Shown: positions 1 to 12,879, numbered from the stretch's first letter. The stretch: 64,000 nucleotides of DNA from Helicoverpa zea (GCF_022581195.2 NC_061472.1:3596001-3660000); one strand, 5' to 3'. The notes: generated from the letters alone by a model not told the origin. Program-made: numbers and translations.

Positions 1-779
1 TTATTATTTTTATTACAGTAACATATTTATATTATGTTACTACTTTCATTACTTCTATCGGATTATTCTCATTATTATTCTATTGGATAAATACAGAAGC
101 TCGAGAAAAATTGTAGCTTGTATCGTTATTACTTTTAAAAGTTTATGTTCACTATGACTTCCTAAAAATAGTTCTTCATAAGCATTTAATTTCGTAATTT
201 AAAATTGATCGTTACGTTTAATCTGCTGGTAAGGCAAAAAAAACTGAAGCTTTTTGCTCATATCAAAGCGTTTACTCCAATGTAGAAGAACTTGAATGAA
301 ACGCTGAAAACTATTTTATCCATTCTCAGACCCAAAGAAAAATCAAGCAAATCTCATCCGCACTATTCTTTAGCTCCTGAAAAATGAAGGCACCGTCACC
401 ACGGAAGGCACAATAGCTCGATGTTAGAGTTCAACGTCCCAAGTTTTGTTTATTTCTGCCATAACATGGACTATTCTTCCCATATCTACGTAACGGGGAG
501 TCATATTCCCATTCCTATTCCCATATGTGTAACTAGCTACTGTTGGTTGAACTTGCAAGGTATGCAGATAAAATAGATAATGGGATTATTGTAGTTGAGG
601 GAATTGCTGAAGTTAGATCTATAGTTTTATCATAGTATTTATTTATTTAATATACTTTTTGCACATTTTACAACGGCGGTCCTAACGCCTTGGGCGAAAT
701 AGAAGCGGTAAGCGCAACACTGCTTGAAACTTAGAGCAAGAAAAAAACATTATAATATACACAAATAATTTATAATATT
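1..779. other. AT-rich non-coding sequence
   Basis: No convincing coding exon, RNA gene or repeat recognised. Codon structure is absent in all frames and no splice-bounded open segment stands out. Confidence 0.6.
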
Positions 780-916
780 TTAAATCTGAAGAGTGAATGT
801 TTCTTTGTTTTCTTGAACAGTGTCAGTTAGCCCATTTTTCGAGAGTGGATATAGGCTACTTTTTATCCTCGTGCGCGAACTACTTACCACGGGACGTAGG
901 TAAAACGCTGGCGGAA
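780..916 (+). mobile_element. Helitron-like dispersed repeat, internally deleted copy
   Basis: The stretch begins with a CTGAAGAG word and a T-rich GTTT-like run, then carries TAGCCCATTTTTCGAG, the core TAGGCTACTTTTTATCC, and ends with a degraded ACGGGACG...AAACGCTGGCGG. The same ordered words appear in the best copy of this window at 23421-23614, so the two belong to one family. The middle block of the full copy (the AATCTCAGGAAC part) is missing here. The family is very common in Lepidoptera. Assigning it to non-autonomous Helitron-like elements, on the strength of the CTAGT-type 3' end and the lack of inverted ends, is inference. Confidence 0.65.
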
Positions 917-2250
917 CCTTGTATGTTTACAAAGGCATTTTGATTAGACAGCCTAGTAATATGAGTTTACAAATATTCTCAGTTACTATTAATATTAGTT
1001 ACAGACATTCACTTGACCTAGTTAGAATTCCTCAAAACTTTCAGTATCGTAAAAACAAATATACCAACAGTTAACCACTAACTTTGCCACTGTAACCAAT
1101 CATATTTGTTTTGGTTAAAATATAACGATTCGTTTTAATGTCATATTGTTTATTGAGAGAAATCTTATTTTGTACGCAGATTTCATTTATATCGCTTTCT
1201 CTATTGTTTGAAAATCAAATATATTGGGCGTGACAAAGTTGAGTGTTGAAATATAACTTAAGTTCAAGTTGTTGCTTGTTATCTTTGCACAGTTTAATCT
1301 TATGCCCACTGATATTGGTGTTTCGAAATTTAGAAAAGATATCAAATTATATTTTGTAGATGCATTAGTACCTACACTTTCATTTTTTGGCGAAAACTTT
1401 ACAGTGTTTTGTTTCATTTCCAATAGATTATGTTATTTTTACCTTGAGTTATTAATTTTAAAAGTAAAGGTTTGTAAGTCCAGCTTTTCAATAAATATAG
1501 AAAAGTTTTATACATTCCACATTGTATGATTTAACGGTTATTTTTAGAATGCTCGCTCAGAACATAGCATAAAACTTCTATCAGAATCTGCCTAAATTAC
1601 CCTTTACATACAAACTGTACATCATTATAAATTAGTTTAGACACTTTACGTCTTACACAGTGCTTATTTGGTTACGGAAGATTTGTCCAATAACCTACTA
1701 AAGTCCTAAATAAGACATAATATTACGAAAATCAAGTGGAACGGTACTCAAAGTGGAATAATCGTGAGAAACAATCCGCACTAATAAAAATGTCACACGT
1801 TGATCCGTACAGCATAGTACAGGAATGGAATGAAGTCTTTTATGTGGTATGAAACACTTTTATTGCAAGCAGTTAAGGTTTATTTTGCAATGACATGTGT
1901 GATTGATTGTGAAGTTGTGTAGGATAACCATGCTATGAAATTAATACCGTTTACGAAAAATCGTAGTGGTTTGGAAAATGTTTGTTATGTACCAAGACTA
2001 TGTAATTGTAACTTTTATTTCCATTTAGTGGAATAAAATAATAACTGATGAAATTGATATTTTTAAACCAATAGAAAATAAGTTGTCAGAGGGACCCATT
2101 AGTACAGGGTTAAATAAATGTTTCCCTTTAGACAATTTTTCCAAAAGTTTGTAGAATATTCTTAATCCTATGAAATCATGGCTACCCTTACGACCACTAG
2201 TGAGGGATTGCAGATTTAATATGGTCCGTCATTATCGATAAGTAACGCGC
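917..2250. other. AT-rich non-coding sequence
   Basis: No gene recognised. The two open frames near 1187-1529 overlap antisense to each other, have low-complexity AT-driven composition and show no known motif. Confidence 0.55.
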
Positions 2251-2481
2251 TATAGTTCGGCCATTCAGAGAATGCGTTCCTGACACGTCGCGATTGAACT
2301 GACGACGTAATAACATTCATTGATTATTGATATAATAATGTTGTTTTAATGCTCCTCAATTGTTAAAACGGTAAACAACCAGCAAAAATATTTTTATCGT
2401 AACTGCAACGCCATTGCAAAGTTACGTCGTCAGTTCAATCGCGACGTGTCAGGAACGCATTCTCTGAATGGCCGAACTATA
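2251..2481. mobile_element. 231 bp MITE with perfect 60 bp terminal inverted repeats
   Basis: Bases 2251-2310 and 2422-2481 are exact reverse complements over 60 of 60 positions, both ends starting TATAGTTCGGCC. They enclose a 111 bp AT-rich loop with no coding capacity. The ends can also be read as TAGTTCGG... flanked on each side by TA, which would fit a TA target duplication as made by Tc1/mariner-type transposases; that superfamily call is inference. Perfect arm identity suggests a young insertion or gene conversion between the arms. No parent transposase is present in the window. Confidence 0.9.
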
Positions 2482-3078
2482 ATTTACTTGTCGTTGCCTT
2501 GTCGGCACGTCGGCATTCCTAGGGATGGGACGTTGTCGATAAAATTACTTTGACCTTTTCGCAAATCCAATTTTGGATGTTGTAGACAAGGATGATCGAT
2601 CAATCTATTGTAATTGTAGTGTCATGCTTAGTCGATTATGTGTATCTATGGTTAATACTAATATTAGATTATGGTGATTGAGTAACGAGAGGTCTGTGAA
2701 GGTTTTTGTTTTAGAGCAATCTTGTTAACGTTTGACGGACGAAACCAATCTTGTCGACTTGTTGCGCTATCCGTCTAAACTGAGGGATATATTACTAAAA
2801 TCGATACAATTATTATTTACTCTAGCACAATGTGTAAGTACACCACTATACAATCATAGAAATAGTTCAATGACAGTACTATCAAAAAACAAAAGAAAAT
2901 CATCAAAATCTTTGTAGCCATTGACATATATTCTAGCGATAGACAAGAACATCCATACAAATAATTTACCCGCTTATGTCGTCTGTTGACATCTCGATGA
3001 CGTATTGTGACATGTAGTCATCCTCATTGATGTTAATTGCAGAAACGTCGCTCGTATTTTGCCTACATTTTTCATTAC

Positions 3079-3168
3079 TCAAAAAGTTTATATCTAAGTG
3101 AATTCAAAATCATGTAATATATCAAAAAGTTTATTTATATCTAATTGAATGCAAAATCATGTAATATA
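3079..3168 (+). repeat. Two-copy tandem duplication of about 44 bp
   Basis: The words CAAAAAGTTTAT...TCTAA.TGAAT and CAAAATCATGTAATATAT occur twice in a row, separated by one or two bases. The second unit has a small insertion (ATT) and point differences. This looks like a local slippage duplication with no coding content. Confidence 0.8.
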
Positions 3169-4460
3169 TTAAAACCAGGAACTTATTTTTAGGGTTTTTA
3201 ATATTAATTACGATGTTTTTTTTTCTTAAGAGGGCTATCACAAATTTTCGCGAATTTAATTATTTTTTCTTGAAAGTAAGAACATACCATGACAAAGTGA
3301 AGTCTGTTTTCATTGATATTTTACCTACTGCCAGTTTTATGGCACATCTGTTTCTGCACGATTTTCTTAATCCATAATTTAAGATGGCGGGCGGGAACAA
3401 ATTAATGCATATTTGTAAAATTGAATTATAAATGAAAAGTATGATATACAAGCGTTGTAATAGCATGAACAGCGTGTAATTTTACTAACTTGACTCTCGA
3501 ATTAGTTTATATGTGTAAGTTTATACCTTGATATGTATTTTCTATTTTATAATTGTCGTTTCATAGACATCCATCTGACGCAGGTGTCAAAATCGCTCTG
3601 ATTTGCCATTTTGGGCACTGCATAGTCTGCACTGCAGTTCAGTGTGGTAAGCTTTTTGTTCGGAACGTTCTATCTAGTACGTAGTACATATATATCGATG
3701 TTTGTAGCTCTTTGTTCAAAAAAAGAACATAATGTAACAAAAATGAAAAGCCACCGCAAAACGTTGAACTCTCCACAAAATGTTCTCATTATTGTCACCC
3801 GTGGCTACCACTTCATTTGTCAGCCATGATTGTTTTATAATGCACATTTTTATTGCTTACATATTATATTGTAATCAAAATGGACGCCCGCCCGGAGCGA
3901 CGTAAACGATGCATTGCCCATTATGTAGACACATATTGTATTGTATGGCACATATTCGCCGGAGTATGGAAAAAAGGTCTAGAATATTCTATGTAATCTA
4001 TAAAATAAGGTGTACATTAAAATAGTAAGGTAATAAACTCGATTTGGTTATTTGTGACAAGTTTACTTGGATGCTGTACATACAGTTGGAACTTAAAATA
4101 TTGTACCTACATGATCATCCATCCAGATTTTGAGTTATTTAAAAGCAGCTTTCTCGTGTACTTGAGAGGCATGAAATCCCCTGTTTTGGGTAAGAATTGC
4201 AGGACCTTAAACAGCATGTAAAAAATCATGTCAAACTAAAATTAGAAAATTAGATCTTGGACTCCTTAAAAAGTTATTTTAGGCATAATTACGGGCTCAT
4301 TTATTGCTATTTTTTTCAGCCCTATTGTCTCTCAACCATATCGATTTCCTGTTAACGCCATATTTTTCGTCGTCCTAATCACACGTTGATTTATCACCGA
4401 CATTGTCCTTCAAACTTGTCAAATTGGTCAATTTGTCCAAATTGGCCAATTAGGCCGCAT

Positions 4461-4476
4461 TGCCAACTAGTTGGCA
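4461..4476. repeat. 16 bp perfect palindrome
   Basis: TGCCAACTAGTTGGCA reads identically on both strands. It sits at the end of a run of short AATTGG/CAATTT imperfect repeats (4417-4460) that includes the 10 bp palindrome ATTGGCCAAT at 4441. No function is visible. Confidence 0.7.
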
Positions 4477-6168
4477 TATAATTTCGTCTAAATAGTTATA
4501 GAAATATATTTTTGTATCTTAAGTATTTAAGGCCGGTAATCATCAGGTCATTTGGTGATTTTTATCGCACCGAATCTTGACATTAGGAGAGTAATTGACG
4601 TAAATTACTTAAGCGCATACGCGTTTCAAGGGTATCAGGTCAAAGGTTTGCATTGCTTAATGTTTTTAACCTTACTATAGTTAAGTCTCTTAATCGTATC
4701 TTTGAAGAGTAATATGTATCCAGCTTCCTGTGTAGTGTTAATGACTCCAAAAATATTTTTAGGTTTTGACGTCATTGAACACTAATTAATTCCAAAAGCG
4801 ATAAAAACTGTAAATTTTAACTAATTTAATACATTTTACCTGATAAATTCCATGGCATTATATAGTGCAATGACACGACTTAATCCATCTTCTATCTGCA
4901 CCCGGAAATATAAAAACAATTATCACCAACAATACCATAATATTTTAGACTTAATTATATTTAATTAAAACACGTTGATACTTTACACGGCTATTTGGGC
5001 CATAAAAATAACTGTAATGTGTAATAAGCGAAGCTTCCCACAATAATAGTTTTAGAATTAAAACAGAATCATAAAAACAAACTGTAATATCATTTTATGT
5101 TAACGCCTTTAGCGCAGTTTGGATAAAATAACATGATGATTGGCGAAAAGTAATTAAAATCTTTTCAATATAATCATTTTTTAATCAGAATGACAGTTGA
5201 GTGTACTTTTTAATGAATGCCGCGAGCTATGGCAGATGCAACTTGATTTATGGATCCACTTTTTAATGGTTTTTCGAAAAATATTCGACACAAAAATATT
5301 TTGTTAAAAAAATCAAAACATGTGGGATTCTGTCGTACTGTCACTGCAGGCTGTGTAGCAGGACGGAATGGTTTTGATACTTGACACTTTTTATTTGAAC
5401 GACTGCAACTTTAAAGCCCAAATCAGCAAAGTAACGTTAATTTCTTACACAAATACATACCTATGTGAGAAGATTTTAAATAGGTAATAATTTAAGCAAA
5501 CTATTATAGAAGTTTGAAATGTTTTTAGACAATGAATCTTGCACAAATAGTTACAGATAATATTTTGGCTGGAACATATTTCACTGTTAGTGATGATAGT
5601 GTTAGTGTGCTTTTTATTTTACGATATTATATTTTATTTTATAACCTTTTGTTTATTAAATTCTATTTTAAAAAGCAATATGACGCGATATCGCGCCTAC
5701 CAAAATATTCTTTTCACCACAAAAGTATCAACATCACTCCATCCCCGTACACTCACCTATAACAAACTGGGAAGGTATCTGATGTCCATATGTTCAGTTT
5801 TTTGGTGAACCGATAGGTTTTCATGCGTTTTTTTAATAAAAAACCATCGCGTGCGCTTTGTTTATCGCGAAAATTGGAACCGAGGAGAGCCCGTATAAAT
5901 GTGTTTTTGAAATAAAAGCTGATATCTGTCTGCCGGCAAACAGATTTTGAGATTTTTTGCTGTACGTAAATATGATTAAGTATTTGTTTATACATATTTT
6001 GGCATAGATTTCTATGTGACTATAATTGGATAAAAAGTCCTTCATTTATGTATATTTCTACTCATATCGCGTAAAAGTTTAATGTCAAATTTTCAGTAAC
6101 CCTTCATTGGAAAGATTTGCTTTTATAAAACTCTTTTTACAAGAAAGGACCATCCTTTTACATATAGT

Positions 6169-6340
6169 ACTAGCTTTCGCCCGCGGTTTCACCCGCGTCC
6201 CGTAGTCGGATGGTGACAAAAACTATCCTAAAACCTTCTCCCGGGTCTAAGTTACCTCCCCTCTAATTTTCAGCCAAATCGGTCAAGCCGTTTTCATGTT
6301 ATGTCGTGACAACGGAAAGCAGGTTTCATTTTTATATATA
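6169..6340 (-). mobile_element. Helitron-like repeat, minus orientation
   Basis: Read on the minus strand it ends in GCGGGCGAAAGCTAGT, the characteristic 3' end of this lepidopteran family, preceded by GAAACCGC and ACGCGGGT words. The interior (CAAATCGGTCAAGCCGTTTTCA on plus) is the usual 'related to a query' repeat wording of these elements. No coding capacity. Confidence 0.7.
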
Positions 6341-8557
6341 TACATGGAACAAGCCCACTTTCTGATATCTTTTGCACATAATCATACCGTTAAGTTGCCA
6401 AAAATTACATTTCGCCTTACATTTCCTTACATTTCGTTCAAAGTAAAAAAATCTCAATTCTTATTCTATGTAACATCTAGTAAAAACATCACCTAATTAT
6501 TTGATAATCCCCAGTCAATATTTACAGGAAATATTGCACTAACCACATGTCGACACGTACTTACAAATTGATACGGAATCCTAGTAAATATATCTGAACC
6601 AATTTATATTAATCTTTGAACCATAAACTGTGTAATTTCTCAGTATAGCGAGTATTAACTTCGTTATGAGATATTTGAAATTAATTAATATATAGTAAGT
6701 ATAGAGGTGGTGACGACATCTGTCTAGCGATGGGGTAATAGTAAGCTATGTATGTGTAACTTTCATAAAAATATGTCGAATGGACTTGCTTAAAATGACA
6801 TGATGATTTGTAAGAACTTATTCAAGTAGGTACATATATTCCACAAAAGCCCTTGCTAAAAGAGAAGCTTTTATCTAAGTATTTACTTACATAAATAAGC
6901 TCATTATATTTTACCCAGTTTCAAATGGCTTCGAAAATGTTTCATTCGTGTTAATTTTAATTTGGAGATTTGTGACATAAGAATGGAAAATATACCTAAC
7001 AAAAGTTAGATAGAAAATCGTTAATAAGTTGGTCCTATTACCAAAATTAGTCATATAATACGTACATACGTTCATAGACAGGTACACATTTTATAATAGG
7101 GGTCATTTATGTAACTCTTGATATTTCAGAAGTTATTTACCTAAATACATGTGCCCATTTAGCACCTCGTAACAACTAAATGGTTAATTAAGACATAAAT
7201 GAAGCAATTGTTACAAAGTAAACAGTCTATTTAGAATTACTTCGACCAGCCTTGACGAGGTTCTCATGGCATAGTTTAATTTGAAGATAGTTAACTTCTT
7301 TGTAATAGTTGCAAACTTTTCCGTGAAATTGTTAAAACAATGATAGAAAACACTCTTAATTCTAGATGTTGGAAGATAACTAAATTGTTGATTTATTTGA
7401 CAAAGTTTGCTTCCACCCACTGCAATCTTTCACTCGTAACTTTGTCCGCGTCCTAAGGGAAAGGTTCCTATATCTACCCGGATAAAAAGGATCTCAAAAC
7501 AATCACCGTTTTCAGAGTATCTAGTATGTCCATTCATGGATATTATTTTAATCATTTTCGCCTTTTTAAAATGAAACATAAAATACTTAACAAACTCACT
7601 TTGACAAGTAAGCATTACTTTAGCACAACTAGCTTAATTAGGATTTCATTGTTTGCATGCCAGTTGTCTTTTTCAAAATCAACAATACCAACTACATTGT
7701 CATATGGGTACATCGATGACCATAATTGGACGATACTCAAAAATACAGAAATGCCTAATATTGAACCACTTCTAAGATGGAATCACACAAAGATATCAAA
7801 ACACTAAAAATCATTTATTAAACGTTTGACAAAGCAATTCTTGTGATGCGTTACTCCTACCATGTGAAAGGACCTATACCAAGACTGCACCTAAAGTTTA
7901 CTCAACGCTGTTCCACTTATTAAGTTACATTAGAGCAACCATTAACTTTATACGCGCGTTAATGTATGTAGCAATCCATATTAATAACTATCATAAAGCA
8001 ATACTTTGTACCTATGTTTGTTTTTGAGTGATTATCTCGGGAACCGCTGAATGAATTCTGAAAATTCTTTCTGTAGTACAAAGCTACACTATGCTTAAAC
8101 GATACACAATTTGTTAAATGGGATTGTGATAGCAAATTATTGAAATATGAATACTTTTGTGATTTAAGTTGGAGTTAAAAAAATATTTTCGAAAAGCAAA
8201 GTGCCGTCGCGTTACAGAAGCTAATTAGTTTGATATATTGATGACTTTATGTTGATTTTAATTGATGGGTAATCAAAACTGTGTTTATATAGTTATTTCC
8301 TAGAAATTGTAATACAGGCTTTGGTCTTTACTCGACTATAATAGAAGGAGGATTATAGCCAGACTATCAAAGCATGTAAAACGTCGATATTCGACTATCT
8401 TTAGTTACATTGGTAGACTGACCCAGTTAACCAGACAAAGGGTCTAAGATAGATCTAAAACTGTAGTTCAAAATTGTCGACAATACTTAGGTATTATTTA
8501 TTTTTATTAGGTAAGTCCCAAAACAAAGCATTTTAGTAAGTATTTGAATTCAAGGGT
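6341..8557. other. Non-coding stretch with two weak repeat fragments
   Basis: No gene recognised. Bases 7435-7497 resemble a worn minus-strand Helitron-like fragment (TCCGCGTCC...ACCCGGATAAAAAG). Bases 8028-8105 resemble a worn plus-strand fragment (GATTATCTCGGGAACCGCTGAATG, then ATTCTTTC). Both are short and uncertain. Confidence 0.45.
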
Positions 8558-9131
8558 CTTTTTAGGGTTCCGTAGCCAAAATGGCAAAAACGGAACCCTT
8601 ATAGTTTCGTCATGTCCGTCTGTCCGTCTGTCCGTCTGTCCGTCTGTCACAGCCGATTTACTCGGAAACTATAAGTACTACAGTGATGAAATTTGATGGG
8701 AATATGTGTTGTATGAACCGCTACAAAAATATGACACTAAATAGTAAAAAAAAGAATTGGGGGTGGGGCCCCCCATACATGTAACTGAGGGATGAAATTT
8801 TTTTTTTCGATGTACATACCCGTGTGGGGTATCAATGGAAAGGTCTTTTAAAATGATATAAAGTTTTCTAAAAAACATTTTTCTTAAAGTGAACGGTTTT
8901 TGAGATATCAGCTCTCAAAGTCGTAAAAAGTATGTCCCCCCCCCTCTATTTTTATAACTACGGGGTATAAAATTCTAAAAAAAATAGAGGTGATGCATGC
9001 TAATTAACTCTTTCAACGATTTTTGGTTTGATCAAAGTATCTCTTATAGTTTTTGAGATAGGTTGATTTAACTGTAATTTACGGAACCCTTCGTGCACGA
9101 GTCCGACTCGCACTTGGCCGGTTTTTTTTTT
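8558..9131 (+). mobile_element. (GTCY)n-bearing lepidopteran MITE
   Basis: The left end carries AGGGTTCCGTAGCC, and the right end carries TACGGAACCCTTCGTGCACG followed by GTCCGACTCGCACTTGGCCGG and a T run. AGGGTTCCGTA therefore recurs in inverted orientation at both sides. A GTCCGTCT microsatellite lies at 8614-8648. This combination matches the class of lepidopteran MITEs reported to carry hitchhiking (GTCY)n microsatellites; that match is from memory. The interior includes poly-A/T tracts and a minus-strand open frame (8678-8878) that I take as chance. Confidence 0.8.
8614..8648 (+). repeat. GTCCGTCT microsatellite
   Basis: About four copies of the 8-mer GTCCGTCT inside the MITE. This tract is characteristic of the element rather than independent. 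Confidence 0.9.
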
Positions 9132-9694
9132 AATTTAACCACTTCACTGTCCACGATATAGACACAATAGTTAAACAATTGGTGTGTATCACATATGACT
9201 CATGGGACAGGGAAGTTATTAATATACATTACTTTCAGAAATCTCGTTCGAAAATAAACTATGTGAAGCGTCTTAAATAACCTAGTTTATCGCATAATAT
9301 GAATTCATCGTCATCATTCATTTCCCTTAACCAATTTTTATTTGACTTAAACAAGTGACGATCTACCCAGCCAATCAAGCACTATACATTTCTAATAAAA
9401 GTCGCTACATTCCAAATTCAAATGCCACAAACACTAATAAAAAAATGCAGTAAGTAAGTAGGTAACATCTACAAAGCTTGCATTCCCAGCCCCCTCGGCT
9501 TGACCCTGAAGGTACACCCGCGACTTACAAACAGTCTATCACTTTATCACGCAGAGCAGACGTATGTAGCAACTGTCGCTATTTGCTTATCATTGAACAA
9601 ATAGTATAGAGGTTTAAGTATGTAGAGATATAGAGCGCTCTTTATATCCAAAATGGCGAGGTGAATTGACGGATGTTAGTGTTTTTTTTTTAAT
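9132..9694. other. AT-rich non-coding sequence
   Basis: Nothing recognisable between the MITE and the next repeat. Confidence 0.5.
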
Positions 9695-9792
9695 GAGGGT
9701 TAGGAGGTCAGGCAGTTGCTCTTTGTAAAACTCTGGAACTCTGGTACTCAGTTGCATTTGGTTAGTCTGATAGTTCGGGTAGTCTGCCTCTA
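9695..9792 (+). mobile_element. GTTGGGGTCGG-family repeat, truncated copy
   Basis: Plus strand reads GAGGGTTAGGAGGTCAGGCAG...CTGGTACTCAGTTGCATTTGGTTAG, the same ordered words found (on the opposite strand) at 14938-15140 and elsewhere. About half of the element is missing. It is a non-coding dispersed repeat. SINE or LINE-tail origin is undecided. Confidence 0.65.
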
Positions 9793-10044
9793 ACATAGTT
9801 TGGAAAAAGCTACACAGATGAGTATTTGTCAAAATAAAATATTTTATCACGATTAAAAACAAAAGTAAATAAGAATTAAATGATTTGCACAAGAATGTAG
9901 ACAGACAGAAACTCCATTATTTTAGAGCTTATCGTAGGTGTCATGGACGCGACAACAGCTGATATGCATAAGCTCTGCCAATGAGGACGATGGTTAATTA
10001 AGCTCTGGGATTAAATAATTGTTGATGCAAATCCTTTCGTAACG

Positions 10045-10205
10045 TTAGAGAGTGCTCAACGCTGACAGTTACGCGTGTAATTTGACTAAACACGTCAGCG
10101 CTGATATCTAAGCGTCATTCAAAAAAGCTCTAGAATTTCATGTTTTCAGCTGTCAGCGCTGAAAGTCAGTGCGCGGTCAATGAGACTGTAAAATCAGCCT
10201 TAGAT
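10045..10205. mobile_element. Possible MITE fragment with CAGCGCTGA words
   Basis: Words such as AACGCTGACAGTTACGCGTGTAATT, GTCAGCGCTGA (twice) and a right edge AAAATCAGCC resemble lepidopteran MITEs whose ends read GGCTGATTTT. A matching left end was not found, so the limits are approximate. Confidence 0.35.
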
Positions 10206-10849
10206 ATATAGGTACGCATAAATACTTAAAAATATTTATTTATTTGTTCATCTATGTACCAATATAAACAATAGAATGTCACCGATATCGACACCGGGTC
10301 CAAAGGTAGCTATAATTTTTATTACTACGTTTAATAACCACCTTTAAATACTAGGTCCAAAAGGAACTCCGTCGTTTCTAGCCTAGCCAAAAATACTAAT
10401 CTATTCAACATACACATATCTACCTACATACCCACACCCAACCACCTGCCTAACCAAAGCTTGTCTAATCAATACCCCTCACCCACCATGTCCTGTGTGG
10501 TCTACCCGTATGCAGCACGTGCTACTTCAGCTGCTTTCACAAAAACGAGGAAGTGCGCTCGTTCCGTGCGGTGCAAGTGCAGCCTTTGGGACAACACATG
10601 TATGCTAGTTAGAACTAGTAGTGGAGAGGATGTGATAGAATTTTGGGAGGTTGAAAGTGATAGTGGATAAAGTTGAAAGTTTGATTTGATTTCAGACTCG
10701 ATTTTTCTTATCCGATTGAAATACGCACTGCAACCGGATAAAATGCAGCTTACTGACATCTCGACCTGCCACCTACCTATCTATTTGCCATCTCAGTCGG
10801 GTCTTTAGTTTTAGTGTCAAAGCGTAACAAACTTAATTTTTTATTTAGC
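10206..10849. other. Non-coding stretch
   Basis: A 69-codon plus frame (10461-10670) and an antisense frame (10502-10759) overlap here in a slightly GC-richer patch. Neither shows a recognisable motif or splice border, so no gene is called. Confidence 0.45.
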
Positions 10850-11036
10850 ACTAGCTTTTGCCCGCGGCTTCGCTCCCGTCAACTGACTTCTCTACTTTAC
10901 CCTATTTTTTTTTCGTAAGAACCTTCTCCTGACAATAACAAACACAACAAAAAAAGAATTAGCCAAATTGGTCCAGGCGTTGTTGAGTTATGCGCTTACC
11001 AACACATTTTGCGATTCATTTTTATATTATAGATTT
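10850..11036 (-). mobile_element. Helitron-like repeat, minus orientation, second subfamily
   Basis: The minus strand ends GAAGCCGCGGGCAAAAGCTAGTGC, and its start reads AATCTATAATATAAAAATGAATCG followed by AAAATGTGTTGGTAAGCGCATAACTC. This is a very widespread lepidopteran dispersed repeat that shares the GCTAGT end with the copies at 23421 and 53183 but has a different body. Non-coding. The copy looks close to full length. Confidence 0.75.
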
Positions 11037-12879
11037 ATAATATGTATTAGCTTAAAATGAGCTCTACCTCAGCTGATGGTAGGGATGAAATGTCGTAGAC
11101 AGAGCACGCTTGCTAGACGTATGCCACTTATCTATGCACTGTCATGGCTGTAGCTATCAGGATAATGTTCAAAAATCTTTCTAGCAGTTGAGCATTTCAA
11201 ATGCTACAATACTATATAATGCATACAGGACTTTCTTAACTAAAGAAAATAACGTAGGTACACACAAAGAACGCTCACTTTCTAACCAAAAAGAAATCAA
11301 TTCATATCCCCAAACATCACCATGAATAAAAATCACCATAATCAAATCAAACCAGGAGTTAGAAAAACACGCAATCCTGCGCACGTGTTCAAATGTTCGA
11401 AGCACATGTGCATTAAAAGGACCAGTTTTTGAATCAAAAAGAAGAATCGGAAGTTCCAACATCCTAATAGTTTGAAAAAAAAAAATAACCACGCCTACAT
11501 ACAAGTAGGTTCCCAAAAACCAGCGTAACTTGACCCCTCGTGTAGTTCAATATGAAAGTAGAGACAGGTCTTGGTAAGTTGGTTTACAGTTCATGATTTT
11601 GAATGAACTGGTGAGTGAATGAACTGGTGAATGAAAAAGGAGTTTCCGGTACATTTGATATATTATATTAAGTTATTAGATCTTTCTATTGAAAGGTCCA
11701 ATTTATGAATGTAGGCGGACACGTAAAGAATTGTGTTGTCAAGGATTTGATAAACTTACTCGAGTGAGATCAAGTGATATTTTTTGGTATCGGTTTTGAA
11801 TTAGAGTGAAAAGTTTACTGAAAAGTATCATCTCATCAAAGTGTCATCTCGTAACATTATTACTAGCCATTCTAAAGTAACTTTTATACGAATATTAAGT
11901 CTAAAATGTTTATCAGGATAATTTTCATTTCTTATTATGGATTTTACTTATAAAACGTTTTATTTTAGAATATATTTTTTTGTTTTTTCCTCATTACGTC
12001 TAGCAGGTAAATCGATCTAACAATTACACACACAATTAAAACAAAATAATACCTATAATGCAACCACAAAATCGTGCAGCGCACATCAAAACAAACAGCC
12101 TCTCACTTCGAATCAACTCTTGCGCATAAAAACCTGCAATAAAGAATTCGTCCATTAATCATTTGTATAGTAAAATAAATGCACGTTTAATAATATTGAC
12201 AGATGTGGTATCTTCACGCCGCCGTAGGGTTAGAGGTCAGGCTGAGAGCGAGCATTAATCTGCACTAACTGTACTTCGGCTTATGTCTGCGCGGACGCAT
12301 TGGGTGATGGAATTTTGGAACATTTTTGTAGCGGGGATTTTATATTATTATTGCCTTGATAGGTATACATAATCTTATATTAGTAGGCGGTTTCTCCAAA
12401 AAAAATTTTTTCGAAACCTTTTTTATGAAACATACTTTTAACGCAAAATAGTTGTTCTTTGCAATATCACAGATATAATTTTGATACAAAAATATTTTGG
12501 TATCAAATAAAAGTACCCATTTCAAACCAGCTAACAATTGACTCGGTGATAAAATTAGATTTAGGTACTTTTAAAAAAACTTTCTATGTATTAAATAAAT
12601 ATAAATATGATCTGTGTCTTCTAGGTAAACAGGCCATTCTTTATAGTTAAAATTCGCTATAACAAATAACGAACACGATAAAATATTTGGGTATGTATGT
12701 TTATTGAGTCTCAGTCTATAAAGATGATTTAAATTTTACGTTTAGTCCAAATATACTGTTCAATTTCTTTACTGCAGTGAAATTCGTTTTAGTGTGTATT
12801 AAAAATTAATAGCTTAACTGAAATTGTTGAAAGTAGTGACGTGTGAGGAAAAGTTAAGATTTGAAGTATTGGCGGTTCC
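11037..12879. other. AT-rich non-coding sequence
   Basis: The longest open frame (11181-11516, minus, 111 codons) has no motif I recognise and an AT-driven hydrophobic composition. No exon is called. Confidence 0.45.

Larger units (their letters stand above)
2482..6168. other. Non-coding stretch with small repeats only
   Basis: No host gene recognised. It contains the tandem duplication at 3079-3168 and the palindrome at 4461-4476, entered separately. A 38-codon ATG frame at 3880 (starting MDARPERRKR) has no recognisable motif or exon borders and is not called. Confidence 0.5.

Noticed and set aside
3880..3996. A 38-residue peptide starting MDARPERRKR
   Set aside because: ATG context and a short GC-rich start are suggestive, but there is no homology I know and no splice border.
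8614..8648. A CRISPR-like repeat array
   Set aside because: It is an uninterrupted 8-mer microsatellite without spacers inside a MITE.
11181..11516. A 111-codon minus-strand gene
   Set aside because: No domain, signal or splice support; composition is that of random AT-rich sequence.
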